From NCBI RefSeq assembly GCF_039534975.1, contig NZ_BAAAWH010000001.1:3038001-3102000 (forward strand): a stretch of 64,000 bases of DNA, read 5' to 3'. The DNA comes from Microbacterium terregens (GTDB lineage Bacteria > Actinomycetota > Actinomycetes > Actinomycetales > Microbacteriaceae). Positions 8,373 to 16,823 of this stretch are shown one piece after another. The translations under genes were made by a program, and so were the position numbers. Position 1 is the stretch's first letter, and every line of letters begins with the position of its first letter. The notes beneath the pieces were generated by a model. It was not told the DNA's origin and searched no databases. It saw nothing but the letters and a program-made list of their open reading frames with translations.

Positions 8373-10007
8373 TCAGGACACCTGAATGAGCGTCCGTTGC
8401 CACCCGGTGGAACCGTCCGGCGCGATCGGCGCTCTCTGGTCGGTCTGCCGTTCGCCCTTTCGGTTCACGGCGCGGACCGCAACGAAGTGCGCACCGGGCG
8501 TGGCATCCCATTCGAGATGCCACTGGACCCAGGTGTCGTCGCTGATGGGTGTCGACACGGTCGCGGACTGCCATGCGCCGTCGTCGATGCTCACCTCGAC
8601 CCGCTCGATGCCGACGGTCTGGGCCCAGGCCACCCCGGCGATCGCGGTGCGTCCCGCCGGGATGCGTGTCCCGCTGCGCGGAGTGTCGATGCGTGACGAG
8701 AACTTGATCGGGGCTCGTGCGCTGTATCCGCGCGGTGTCCAGTACGCCTCATCTGCGGCGAAGGTCGTGACCTTCAGTTCGGTCAGCCACTTGGTTGCAG
8801 AGACATAGCCGTACAGACCCGGCACGACCATTCGCACCGGAAACCCGTGCTCGAGCGGCAGCGGCTCGCCGTTCATTCCGACGGCGAGGATCGCGTCCAG
8901 CCCGTCGTCTGTGAGCGGCTCAAGGGGCGTGCCGGCGGTGAAGCCGTCGACACTGCGCGAGAGCACCATGTCCGCGCCGGCGTCCGGCACCGCCAGCCGC
9001 AGCACGTCGCGCACCGGGACGCCGAGCCACATCGCGTTTCCGACCAGCTCCCCTCCGACCTCGTTCGAGACGCAGGTCAGGGTGATCGCGTACTCGCGCA
9101 GGCCCCGGTCGACGAGGTCCTGGAACGTCAGTTCCACCCTCTGCCGCACCATCCCGTCGATGACGAGTCGCCACTGCGCGGGATCCACCGAGGGCACGGT
9201 CAGGGCGGTGTCGACGCGGTAGAACTCCGTGTTCGGCGTGAACAGGGGCGAAAGCCCGGGAATGTCGAACTCGGCCCCCGCGGGAACCGCGACGGTGGCT
9301 CGCGGAGCAGGGAGCCGGAGCGCCGTGCGCACGGCGGCGATCGACGAGGAGGTGGCATTGATCAGCGCGCGAGCACCGACGCCGATGAGGACGGCAGACG
9401 ATGCCGCGAGCGCCGTGGCACGCAAGAACAGGCGCCGATCGACCACCGCTGCGGCCCCTTTGTCGTGCACGGTCGGCTGCTCGACGGGGGAACGCTCACC
9501 GCCGCGCGCGCCTTCCGCGAGGTCGGATGCCGCGGCCGCAGACGACGCGGCCCAGCGGCGCAGCCGCCCGACCAGCAGCCAGAGGACGAGGCATCCTGCC
9601 GCTGCTCCCCCGATCGGCGGCAGCGCCGCGAGCGCCGTTGCGTCGGGACGGGTGACGGCGGCAGCCAGCGACAGACCACCCGCGATGACCAGGGCCGCCA
9701 CGCCCGCGGGAGGCGCGAGGTACTGCAGCACGCCCGCGGCCGCCGAAGCGACCAGCACCGCCAGGGCCAGCCCTGCCAGCAGTGCGATCTTGTCGTACTC
9801 GCCGAAGGTCGCGATGGCGAGTTCCTTGAGCGGCTGCGGCACGACGTCGATGACGAACGACCCGACCGCCAGAATCGGACTGCTCTCAGGAGCCGAGACG
9901 AGCGCGACGAGTTCGGCGGCGGCCAGGAAGACGGCCGCGCTCACCCCGCCCGCCAGCGCAGCCGCCGCGAGGAAACCCACCCGTGCTCGAACGAACTTCT
10001 GCACCAT
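8373..10007 (-). CDS. Membrane-anchored molybdopterin oxidoreductase (sulfite oxidase family)
   Basis: 544 residues. The N-terminal ~160 residues hold about four membrane helices. A cytoplasmic linker then ends in DRRLFLRATALAASSAVL, a twin-arginine-like motif followed by another hydrophobic helix. The periplasmic part has the oxidoreductase molybdopterin domain, with the molybdenum-ligand Cys in ITLTCVSNEVGG (~Cys312), followed by a Mo-co dimerisation (Ig-like) domain from ~430. Family members oxidise or reduce sulfur or other small substrates; the substrate here is unknown. The ATG at 10007 has GGAG 6 nt upstream; a GTG at 10043 in frame is the alternative. The fdhD, moeA and mobA genes nearby would supply its cofactor. 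Confidence 0.88.
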   Translation of the reverse strand: MVQKFVRARVGFLAAAALAGGVSAAVFLAAAELVALVSAPESSPILAVGSFVIDVVPQPLKELAIATFGEYDKIALLAGLALAVLVASAAAGVLQYLAPPAGVAALVIAGGLSLAAAVTRPDATALAALPPIGGAAAGCLVLWLLVGRLRRWAASSAAAASDLAEGARGGERSPVEQPTVHDKGAAAVVDRRLFLRATALAASSAVLIGVGARALINATSSSIAAVRTALRLPAPRATVAVPAGAEFDIPGLSPLFTPNTEFYRVDTALTVPSVDPAQWRLVIDGMVRQRVELTFQDLVDRGLREYAITLTCVSNEVGGELVGNAMWLGVPVRDVLRLAVPDAGADMVLSRSVDGFTAGTPLEPLTDDGLDAILAVGMNGEPLPLEHGFPVRMVVPGLYGYVSATKWLTELKVTTFAADEAYWTPRGYSARAPIKFSSRIDTPRSGTRIPAGRTAIAGVAWAQTVGIERVEVSIDDGAWQSATVSTPISDDTWVQWHLEWDATPGAHFVAVRAVNRKGERQTDQRAPIAPDGSTGWQRTLIQVS

Positions 10008-10109
10008 CACGGGCTCCGTATCCGCGGGATGCGCCCCACTCACCGCTTCTTCGGTGCGAACCCGCTTTCGGATGGGTCGCCGCGGCAGACCCCCGCCCTG
10101 CGCCGGCCG

Positions 10110-11657
10110 TCAGCCGGTGCCGGCCTGCGCGTCCGCCGCCTCGGCCGCGGCGGTGATACTGCGGGCCATCCCCGCGAAGATGAAGCCGTGGAAGGGCAGC
10201 ACCGCGAGCCAGTACAGTCGCCCGGCCAGGCCGAGCGGGAAGAAGACCGCGCGCTGGTCATAGCGCGATCCGTCCGCGTCCGGCCGTGCGCGCAGTTCCA
10301 ACCACGCCTTGCCCGGCACCCGCATCTCGGCACGCAGTCGCAGCAGCGAGCCCGGTTCGATGGCCTCCACCCGCCAGAAGTCCACGGCATCGCCCACGAG
10401 CAGGCGATCTCGATGCCGTCGTCCCCGGCGCAGACCGACACCGCCGACGAGCTTGTCCATCCAGCCGCGGATCGCCCACAGCAGCGGGTTGGAGTACCAC
10501 CCTCGCTCACCGCCGATCCCCTGGATCACCCGCCACAGCGATTCCTGCGAGGCGCTGGTGTGCGCCGTTCGCACGTCGGTGAAGACCACCTGCCCCGCCC
10601 ACTCCGGGTCGTTGGGCAGAGGGTCACTCGGCACTCCGAGGACGTCGGCATCCTGCCAGCTCGTCTCGATCTCGTCGACCTCCGCCCTACGCAGTGCCAG
10701 TCCAACCGCCGTTCGATAGGGTGTGCGGCCACCCTCCGGTGGCGGGATGAGGGCGTCGATCGCGGAGTCCTTCACGATGCATTCGTTCTGCAGCGACTCG
10801 ACCAGCGGCATGGCGACGCGTCGAGGGATCGGGGTGACCAGATTGACCCAGTGCGAGGCAAGTCGCGGCGTCAGTACAGGCAGAGCGGCGATCGCGCGCT
10901 GCCGCAGGCCGGCCTCGAGCGCGTAGCCGTTCATCATCTGGCCGTAGCGCAGAACGTCGGGCCCCCCGATGTCCACCGCTTGACTGATGTCCGCACTCAC
11001 GCGCGCCGCGCCGAGCAGGTAGTGCAGCACGTCGCGCACGGCGATCGGCTGGATGCGGTTGCGCACCCACTTGGGTGCCGGCATGTAGGGCAGCACCTCG
11101 GTGAGGTGGCGCACCATCTCGAACGACGCGGACCCTGACCCGATGACCACCCCGGCCTGCAGCACGAGGGTCGGCACGCCGCTGTCCAGCAGGATCCGCC
11201 CCACCTCGACGCGCGATCGGAGGTGCGGTGACAGCGGGACCCCGTCGGGGTGCAGACCCCCGAGGTAGACGATCCGGCCGACGGATGCCGCGGCCGCCGC
11301 CGCGGCGACAGTGGTCGCCGCGGCCCGGTCTGCGGCTTCGAATCCCTTGCCCGCCCCCATCGAGTGGACCAGGTAGTAGAGAACGTCGACGTCGCGGACC
11401 GCCTCGCCCATGGCGGCCTCGTCGGTCGCATCGCCCTCGACGACGTCGACCCTGCTCCCCCAGTCGAATGCGGCCACCCGCTGCGCGTCGCGGGCCAGGA
11501 CGCGGACCGAGTACCCGCCGCCCAGCAGCCGCGGCACGAGGCGTCCACCGAGATAGCCCGTCGCGCCGAGGACGAGCGCGCGGGGTGCGGTCCCATCGGG
11601 ATGCGGCATCGCCCGCAGCGCTTCTTCACGCCCGGTCGGCGCGGTCAGATCGTCCAT
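10110..11657 (-). CDS. SDR-family NAD(P)H-binding protein with DUF2867 domain
   Basis: 515 residues. The N-terminal half is an extended/atypical short-chain dehydrogenase with the Rossmann motif GATGYLGGRL (~30) and YYLVHSMGAGKGFEAAD; the C-terminal ~170 residues match DUF2867 (SRPBCC-like), as in YbjT-type proteins. The role is unknown; related proteins are called NAD(P)H-binding or complex I NDUFA9-like. TAGCCT lies 7 nt before the ATG at 11657, so the mRNA may be leaderless, although GGAG also occurs 2 nt before the ATG. Same strand as the molybdoenzyme gene, separated by 102 bases. Confidence 0.85.
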   Translation of the reverse strand: MDDLTAPTGREEALRAMPHPDGTAPRALVLGATGYLGGRLVPRLLGGGYSVRVLARDAQRVAAFDWGSRVDVVEGDATDEAAMGEAVRDVDVLYYLVHSMGAGKGFEAADRAAATTVAAAAAAASVGRIVYLGGLHPDGVPLSPHLRSRVEVGRILLDSGVPTLVLQAGVVIGSGSASFEMVRHLTEVLPYMPAPKWVRNRIQPIAVRDVLHYLLGAARVSADISQAVDIGGPDVLRYGQMMNGYALEAGLRQRAIAALPVLTPRLASHWVNLVTPIPRRVAMPLVESLQNECIVKDSAIDALIPPPEGGRTPYRTAVGLALRRAEVDEIETSWQDADVLGVPSDPLPNDPEWAGQVVFTDVRTAHTSASQESLWRVIQGIGGERGWYSNPLLWAIRGWMDKLVGGVGLRRGRRHRDRLLVGDAVDFWRVEAIEPGSLLRLRAEMRVPGKAWLELRARPDADGSRYDQRAVFFPLGLAGRLYWLAVLPFHGFIFAGMARSITAAAEAADAQAGTG

Positions 11658-11667
11658 GCTCCGAAGG

Positions 11668-12297
11668 CTACGCCGGGGCCGGAGGGGTCGGGCCGCCGGG
11701 CGAAAGTCGCATCCCGAAGGCCTGAACGCCGGAGTGGGAGGGGATCGCCGTGAACCCGACGCGGGGGTAGAACGCGATCGCACCGACGTTCTCGGTCGAG
11801 GCAGCCAGATGCACGCCGATCACGCCCCGCTCCCGCAGAGCGGACACGAGCGTCTCGATCAGCTGCCGCCCCCAACCCCGTCCCTGCACCTCAGGGAGCA
11901 GATCGATATGCAGGTGGGCGGGGTACTCGCGGCCATATGGCTCCGCCCCGGAGCGTCGCGAGTAAGCGTAGATCAGCGTCCCGTCCTGTCGTGTGCGCTC
12001 AACCTGTGGTTTCGGCCAGCGCGCACCGTGGCTCGGCCACCACTCGTCGTGGAACCAGTCCTCGAACTCGTCCGAGTCCGCTGCGCCGACGATGTACCCG
12101 ACGACGCGGCCGTCCTCGGACTCGACGACGAAGGCCAGTTCAGGATGCCGGTGCACGTAGGGCAGCACGAAGATCTCAGCCCAGATCGCATCGTCGTGGA
12201 ACAACCCGGTGGCATCGGCCCCGGCATCCGCCGTTCGAAGGCAGATGTCCGCGAGTGCGGGCTCATCACCGGAACGGAACCGACGGATGTGCGGCAT
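11668..12297 (-). CDS. GNAT-family N-acetyltransferase
   Basis: 209 residues. The acetyl-CoA-binding segment VQGRGWGRQLIETLV (~150) and the following NVGAIAFYPRVGF are standard GNAT motifs. The N-terminus, with ADICLRTADAGADATGLF, resembles acetyltransferases related to O-GlcNAcase C-terminal domains. The acceptor is unknown. It lies between fdhD (8 nt upstream) and the SDR gene (10 nt downstream), all on the minus strand, so co-transcription is possible. The ATG at 12297 is the first Met of the family alignment; no good ribosome site is seen. Confidence 0.85.
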   Translation of the reverse strand: MPHIRRFRSGDEPALADICLRTADAGADATGLFHDDAIWAEIFVLPYVHRHPELAFVVESEDGRVVGYIVGAADSDEFEDWFHDEWWPSHGARWPKPQVERTRQDGTLIYAYSRRSGAEPYGREYPAHLHIDLLPEVQGRGWGRQLIETLVSALRERGVIGVHLAASTENVGAIAFYPRVGFTAIPSHSGVQAFGMRLSPGGPTPPAPA

Positions 12298-12305
12298 CGG
12301 TCGAG

Positions 12306-13235
12306 CTAGGCCCGCACCGATCCGACCGCCGCCGAATCCATGCCGGTCGACACGGCCTCGGCATGCTGCCCGTCGAGGACGCGGTCCTCCCGCGTGTAGA
12401 TGTTCATCGACGGTCCACGCAGGAAACCGATCAGGGTGAGCCCGGAGGAGGCCGCCAATTCCACCGCCAGCGATGACGGCGCCGACACGGCCGCGAGAAT
12501 CGGGATGCCGGCCATCACGGCCTTCTGGACGAGCTCGAAACTCGCTCGCCCCGAGACCTGCAGGACGACGCCGCGCAGCGGAAGGCGGTCGTGCAGAACA
12601 GCCCACCCGACGACCTTGTCGACGGCATTGTGCCGGCCGACGTCTTCTCGGAGCACGAGCAGCTCACCCGTCGCGGCATCGAACAGCGCGGCGGCGTGCA
12701 GGCCGCCGGTCTTGTCGAAGACGGCTTGCTGAGCACGGAGCGCATCGGGGAAGCCGACCAGGGATGCCGCCGGCACCGTCACGGTGTCGCCCGCCACGTC
12801 ATAGACGGATGTGGTCTCGACGGCGTCGATGGACGCCTTGCCGCACAACCCGCAGGAGCTGGTCGTGAAGAACGCCCGCGCCAACTCGGGGTCTGGCGGT
12901 TTCACCCCGGGAGCGAGGGTCACGTCGAGCACGTTGTAGGTGTTGCCGTCGGCCGGGGCTCCGATCGAGATGCCGGTGATCGGTCCGCCCGTGCCGGGCC
13001 CGCCGCAGTGGATCGCCGAGCGGAACTGGTCGCCGCGGGAGATCACGCCCTCGGATACGAGGAACCCCGCCGCCAGCTCGACATCGTTTCCGGGAGTGCG
13101 CATCGTCACGGCCAGGGACAGCCCACCGACACGGATCTCGAGCGGCTCCTCGACCGCGAGCGTGTCGGAGCGACGGATGGCTTCGGCCCCCAGCGTGAGC
13201 TTGGTCACGGGGCGCCGGACGGTGATTCGACCCAT
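12306..13235 (-). CDS. fdhD: Formate dehydrogenase accessory sulfurtransferase FdhD
   Basis: 309-residue cytosolic sulfurtransferase that moves sulfur from a cysteine desulfurase to the bis-MGD cofactor of formate-dehydrogenase-type enzymes. The essential CGLCGK motif (Cys128, Cys131) is present in [14 protein letters not shown], and the family segments [23 protein letters not shown] and [12 protein letters not shown] are intact. The likely client is the FdhF/YdeP-type enzyme at 16824-19130. TAGGCT ends 6 nt before the ATG at 13235 with no Shine-Dalgarno, again fitting a leaderless mRNA. Confidence 0.96.
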   Translation of the reverse strand: MGRITVRRPVTKLTLGAEAIRRSDTLAVEEPLEIRVGGLSLAVTMRTPGNDVELAAGFLVSEGVISRGDQFRSAIHCGGPGTGGPITGISIGAPADGNTYNVLDVTLAPGVKPPDPELARAFFTTSSCGLCGKASIDAVETTSVYDVAGDTVTVPAASLVGFPDALRAQQAVFDKTGGLHAAALFDAATGELLVLREDVGRHNAVDKVVGWAVLHDRLPLRGVVLQVSGRASFELVQKAVMAGIPILAAVSAPSSLAVELAASSGLTLIGFLRGPSMNIYTREDRVLDGQHAEAVSTGMDSAAVGSVRA

Positions 13236-13298
13236 GCCGCCAGCCTACGCGCGCCAGCGCGCGGGGGCTCCGACAGTGCGCCGGCCCGTCCTCGCGAG

Positions 13299-14636
13299 TC
13301 AGAAGGGCGGCGGGTCACCCTCGCGCTGCACTCGGAACACGGGTACGCGTCGCTCGGGCTCGACGACGTAGCGTCGGCCCGTGGGAGAAATCCACTCGAC
13401 GGCGCCGAAGCTCCCGGCGACGTCTTGAACGGTCCACCCGCCGTGGTGCTTGAGCGTGTGATGACCCTTGCAGAGCGGATTCAGGTTGTCGAGTCTGGTC
13501 TCTCCGCCGTGCTCCCACGCGACACGATGGTCGATTTCGCAGCGGGATGCAGGGATCCCGCATCCAGGCGCCATACATCGGTCGGCTCGCCACCTCACCA
13601 GCCGACGCAGACCAGGTGGTGGCCGGTAAAGGTCTCGTCCGACCGAGAGGACCATCCCCGTCTCGGGATGGGTGAGGATCCGCATCCAGCCCTCGGCTCC
13701 CCCAGCCAGTTCTCGGGCGCGTTCGAGCGGGATCGGTCCGATCCCCTCCGTCACCGCCGGCTCGAGGCCATCGGGCGCGCCATCGATGAGGGCGAGTACG
13801 GGGACAGTGACCGCGACGGTCGCGCGTATCCCCCGCGCGTCAGGCGGGTGCAGTGCGGTGTCGCCCTCGATGAGGAGGTCGGCGATCACGTCGGCACGGA
13901 CTTGGTCGAGGGTCCTCGTCTCACCCGCGTCGGTGAGGATCACTTTCGCCATGCGGGTGACCCGTTCCCAGATCGCCTGCGCTTCGACGGCGGGCATCAG
14001 CGTCATCACCCACGTCATCGCATCGTGATCGGGCTGGAGCGCGACGCGACGCCGCTGCACGGCTTCTACATACCGTTCGGTGAACGTCGTCGCTCGAACG
14101 GTCTCGATCAATGCGCGCAGTCTGCGACGGAAGACGCCGACAGGCTGCGCCTCCGCCAGTTCGATCGCGGCGGGCAGGATCTGCGCAAGCAACTCCGGTT
14201 CGAGGATCTGGACGGCGTCGACCAGGAATCGGGCGTGCCGCTCCGTCATGCGAGCACTGGCGAAGGAGTCCAGCACCGTCGGAAACCGCTCCACGAGTGC
14301 CTCGCCGAGGGCCAGCATCGCGGCGGCTTCGTTCTCGGTGATCCTCAGCGCGGCGGCGATCTCCAACCGCACCGACCGCTCCGCCACCCCGGTGAGCGTC
14401 CGGCCGTGGCGGGCGGCATCCGCCATCGCCTCCCGGCGAAGGACATTTACCCCGATCAATCGCTGCGCCGCCTGCATGGTGACCATGTCCGCGATCTCGA
14501 TCAGGTGATCCAGCGTGTCCGGCGCGTCGAACGCTGCTCGTTCACGCGCCGCGACGATCTCTGGCGGCTCGTCGCCCACCGCACCATCCGCGCTCGGCCC
14601 CTGCGAGTCAGCGGGAGGAGCGGGATCGAAGAACAT
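13299..14636 (-). CDS. DUF222 / HNH endonuclease domain protein
   Basis: 445 residues. A helical DUF222 region spans ~30-330. A C-terminal HNH nuclease motif follows: CMAPGCGIPASRCEIDH and the later NLNPLCKGHH give the zinc-Cys and HNH residues. These proteins are multicopy in Actinobacteria; their role is unknown and a link to mobile elements is suspected but unproven. It interrupts the molybdenum cofactor block between fdhD and moeA. At the start, GGAGGT touches the ATG directly, too close to be a normal ribosome site, whereas TAATCT is 6 nt upstream, so leaderless initiation is likely. Confidence 0.9.
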   Translation of the reverse strand: MFFDPAPPADSQGPSADGAVGDEPPEIVAARERAAFDAPDTLDHLIEIADMVTMQAAQRLIGVNVLRREAMADAARHGRTLTGVAERSVRLEIAAALRITENEAAAMLALGEALVERFPTVLDSFASARMTERHARFLVDAVQILEPELLAQILPAAIELAEAQPVGVFRRRLRALIETVRATTFTERYVEAVQRRRVALQPDHDAMTWVMTLMPAVEAQAIWERVTRMAKVILTDAGETRTLDQVRADVIADLLIEGDTALHPPDARGIRATVAVTVPVLALIDGAPDGLEPAVTEGIGPIPLERARELAGGAEGWMRILTHPETGMVLSVGRDLYRPPPGLRRLVRWRADRCMAPGCGIPASRCEIDHRVAWEHGGETRLDNLNPLCKGHHTLKHHGGWTVQDVAGSFGAVEWISPTGRRYVVEPERRVPVFRVQREGDPPPF

Positions 14637-14738
14637 ACCTCCAGATTAGGACGGACCTACGACATCGCGCGGTCGGACGAGGACCTGCCACACGTCGCGC
14701 CACCGGATCACACGGACGTCGGCAGATAGCCTGAAACC

Positions 14739-14786
14739 ATGGCACGCACTTCACGACTCCACGCCGTCGCCGCGGGATCGCCGTGA
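14739..14786 (+). CDS. Possible 15-codon leader peptide coupled to moeA
   Basis: A short ORF, MARTSRLHAVAAGSP, starts at an ATG placed 6 nt after TAGCCT (14727-14732), the same arrangement as the leaderless genes of this window. Its TGA (14784-14786) overlaps the GTG start of moeA as GTGA. moeA has no clear ribosome site of its own, so ribosomes ending the leader could re-initiate on moeA. It is too short to rule out chance; there is no proof it is translated. Confidence 0.4.
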   Translation: MARTSRLHAVAAGSP

Positions 14787-15982
14787 TCACCGTCGACGAA
14801 CACCTCGCACAGATTCTCGATGCGGTGAGGGTGTTCGAGACGACCACGATTCCCCTCGCCCAAGCCCTCGGACTCACGCTGCGCGCACCGGTGCATGCGG
14901 GGGTCGATCTGCCGCTGTTCGACAACTCCGCCATGGACGGGTTCGCGGTCCGCTTCGCCGACGTCGCGACGGCGAGTCAAGCATCGCCGGCGGTTCTCCG
15001 CGTCGTCGCTGACCTGCCCGCCGGCACGTCGCTCGAACCGACCCTCCACGCCGGGGAGGCGGCGCGGATCATGACGGGTGCCCCGGTGCCGATGACCGCC
15101 GACACCATCGTCCCGTTCGAGGACACCGCGGGAGGCCTCGAGGATTCGCTCGACGTGGTGCGCGTGCAGCAGGCACCGCGCGGTCCCGGAGCGCACATCC
15201 GCCGGCGTGGCGAGGACTGCACCGTCGGAACCGAACTCATCCCGGCGGGTGTGATGCTCGGACCGCTGCAGCTGGCGGCGATCGCGGCGACCAATGTCGA
15301 GAGCGTCACCGTGGCCCGGCGTCCGCGTGTCGCCGTCATCTCGACCGGCAGCGAGCTGGTTCCCCCCGGCTCACCGCTGGTTCGAGGGCAGATTCCCGAG
15401 TCCAACTCGCTTCTCCTCGGTGCCCTCACCACAGGCGCCGGCGCAGATGTGGTGCTGCAGACGACCGTCGCCGATGTCGACGACGACCTGCGAGCCGCTC
15501 TCGCCGAGGCCACCGCCCGTGGCGCGGATGTCGTGGTCACCTCCGGCGGCGTGAGCGCCGGCGCGTTCGAGGTCGTCAAGAGCACTCTCGCCGAGATGAC
15601 CTTCGTGAAGGTCGCGATGCAGCCCGGCAAGCCGCAGGGCTTCGCCGCCGGGCGGCCGCTGGTGTTCGGCCTGCCCGGCAACCCGGTGAGCGCCGCAGTG
15701 TCGTTCGAGGTGTTCGTGCGCCCGGCCCTGCTGGCGATGCAGGGCCGAACGAATCTTCACCGGCGGATGCTGCGCCTGCCCGCGACCCAGGGCTGGCGCG
15801 TGCCGCGCGGACGCCGGCAGTACCTTCCCGTCGTGCTCGTGGACGGCGGCGTCGCGCCGGCGACGACGGGCGGCTCGCACCTGGCCGGAGGGCTGGCCGG
15901 GGCCGAAGCCTATGCCGTGATTCCCGCTGAGGTGGAGGCGGTCTCGCATGGCGACGTCGTGGATGTCATGCTCGTCTCGTGA
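14783..15982 (+). CDS. moeA: Molybdopterin molybdenumtransferase MoeA
   Basis: 399 residues. Inserts molybdate into adenylylated molybdopterin in the cytosol. Family features: PLFDNSAMDGFAVR near residue 47, MTGAPVPMTADTIVP (~95), RRRGEDCTVG, AVISTGSELV (~186), TSGGVSAGAFEVV and LPGNPVSAAVSFEVFV. GTG start at 14783. First gene of a tight operon: its stop overlaps mobA by GTGA. It serves the two molybdoenzymes on either side. Confidence 0.96.
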   Translation: MITVDEHLAQILDAVRVFETTTIPLAQALGLTLRAPVHAGVDLPLFDNSAMDGFAVRFADVATASQASPAVLRVVADLPAGTSLEPTLHAGEAARIMTGAPVPMTADTIVPFEDTAGGLEDSLDVVRVQQAPRGPGAHIRRRGEDCTVGTELIPAGVMLGPLQLAAIAATNVESVTVARRPRVAVISTGSELVPPGSPLVRGQIPESNSLLLGALTTGAGADVVLQTTVADVDDDLRAALAEATARGADVVVTSGGVSAGAFEVVKSTLAEMTFVKVAMQPGKPQGFAAGRPLVFGLPGNPVSAAVSFEVFVRPALLAMQGRTNLHRRMLRLPATQGWRVPRGRRQYLPVVLVDGGVAPATTGGSHLAGGLAGAEAYAVIPAEVEAVSHGDVVDVMLVS

Positions 15983-16560
15983 ACGAATTGGCTGCGATCC
16001 TGCTCGCGGGCGGCCGCGGGTCCCGGATGGGCGGCGTACAGAAGCCGTTGCTCGAGGTCGGCGGCCGGACACTCCTGGCCGCCGCCGTCACCGCCGCGCA
16101 CGAGGCCGGATGTGATCCGATCATCGCGGTCGGCGCCCCGGTCGTGACCACCGAGGGCCCGATCGCCCCGGTCATCTGGGTCCGCGAGGACCCGCCGTTC
16201 GGCGGACCGGCAGCGGCGATCCTGGCCGCGCTGCCCTTGATCTCGGCATCCCGCACGCTGGTGCTCGCCTGCGACCTCCCGCGTGTCGGTGCGGTCGTTC
16301 CGCTCCTGCGCACCGCACCGGCCGAGGCGGATGGTGCATGCCTGGTCGACGAGTCGGGCCGACGTCAACCGCTCGCCGGTCTCTATCGGACCGACGCCCT
16401 GCGCGCCGCGGGCGCAGCGATGCCCGAACACGGCCGTGGCGCCTCGGTGCGGGCGCTGCTCGAGGGCCTCCAGGTCACCGAGGTCCCGGCATCCGATGAC
16501 ATCGCCGCCGACATCGACACCTGGGACGATCTGAACGAAGCACGAAGGAGAAACCCGTGA
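15979..16560 (+). CDS. mobA: Molybdenum cofactor guanylyltransferase (MobA-like)
   Basis: 193-residue NTP transferase. LLAGGRGSRMGGVQKPLLEV at the N-terminus is the nucleotide-binding signature of MobA/MocA; EDPPFGGPAAAI and LACDLPRVG follow. It adds GMP (or CMP) to molybdopterin; the FdhF/YdeP partner favours GMP (inference). GTG start inside the GTGA overlap with moeA, and its own stop overlaps the next gene in the same way, so the three genes are translated as a coupled unit. Confidence 0.88.
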   Translation: MNELAAILLAGGRGSRMGGVQKPLLEVGGRTLLAAAVTAAHEAGCDPIIAVGAPVVTTEGPIAPVIWVREDPPFGGPAAAILAALPLISASRTLVLACDLPRVGAVVPLLRTAPAEADGACLVDESGRRQPLAGLYRTDALRAAGAAMPEHGRGASVRALLEGLQVTEVPASDDIAADIDTWDDLNEARRRNP

Positions 16561-16823
16561 GCACGCACCTGCCACCGGAAGCGTTGGATGCCTGGGCGGA
16601 AGCCCTCCGCGAAACGTTCGGGCTCGGGGCGGACGATATCCCCATCCCGCTCATCCTGGATATGGCCCGCGATGTTGCCGTCGGCGTGGCACGCCCGGCC
16701 GCCCCTCTGAGCGCCTTCATCGCAGGGCTCGTCGCCGGTCGTGGCGGCGGGTCGCCGGAGCAGGTCCGAGCGACCGTCGCCGAGATCACGTCGCTGGCCG
16801 GCGGCTGGCGGTCAGAAGGCTGA
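16557..16823 (+). CDS. DUF6457 small protein of the molybdenum cofactor operon
   Basis: 88 residues, all-alpha, starting VSTHLPPEALDAWAEALRE. Small proteins of this type (DUF6457) are habitually encoded after mobA in Actinobacteria. The function is not known; a role in MGD transfer or enzyme maturation is a guess from context. GTG start overlaps mobA (GTGA). Its stop TGA (16821-16823) abuts the stop of the convergent oxidoreductase gene, forming the palindrome TGATCA with no spacing. Confidence 0.8.
   Translation: MSTHLPPEALDAWAEALRETFGLGADDIPIPLILDMARDVAVGVARPAAPLSAFIAGLVAGRGGGSPEQVRATVAEITSLAGGWRSEG

Noticed and set aside
8847..11138. Long plus-strand open frame (763 codons) opposite the molybdoenzyme and SDR genes
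   Set aside because: Arg/His/Asp-rich shadow of GC-rich codons; no family motif, no ribosome site, and both opposite frames are recognisable proteins.
13299..14636. Insertion sequence or homing element carrying the HNH gene
   Set aside because: No inverted ends or target duplication seen around it; DUF222/HNH proteins are ordinary multicopy genes in this group.
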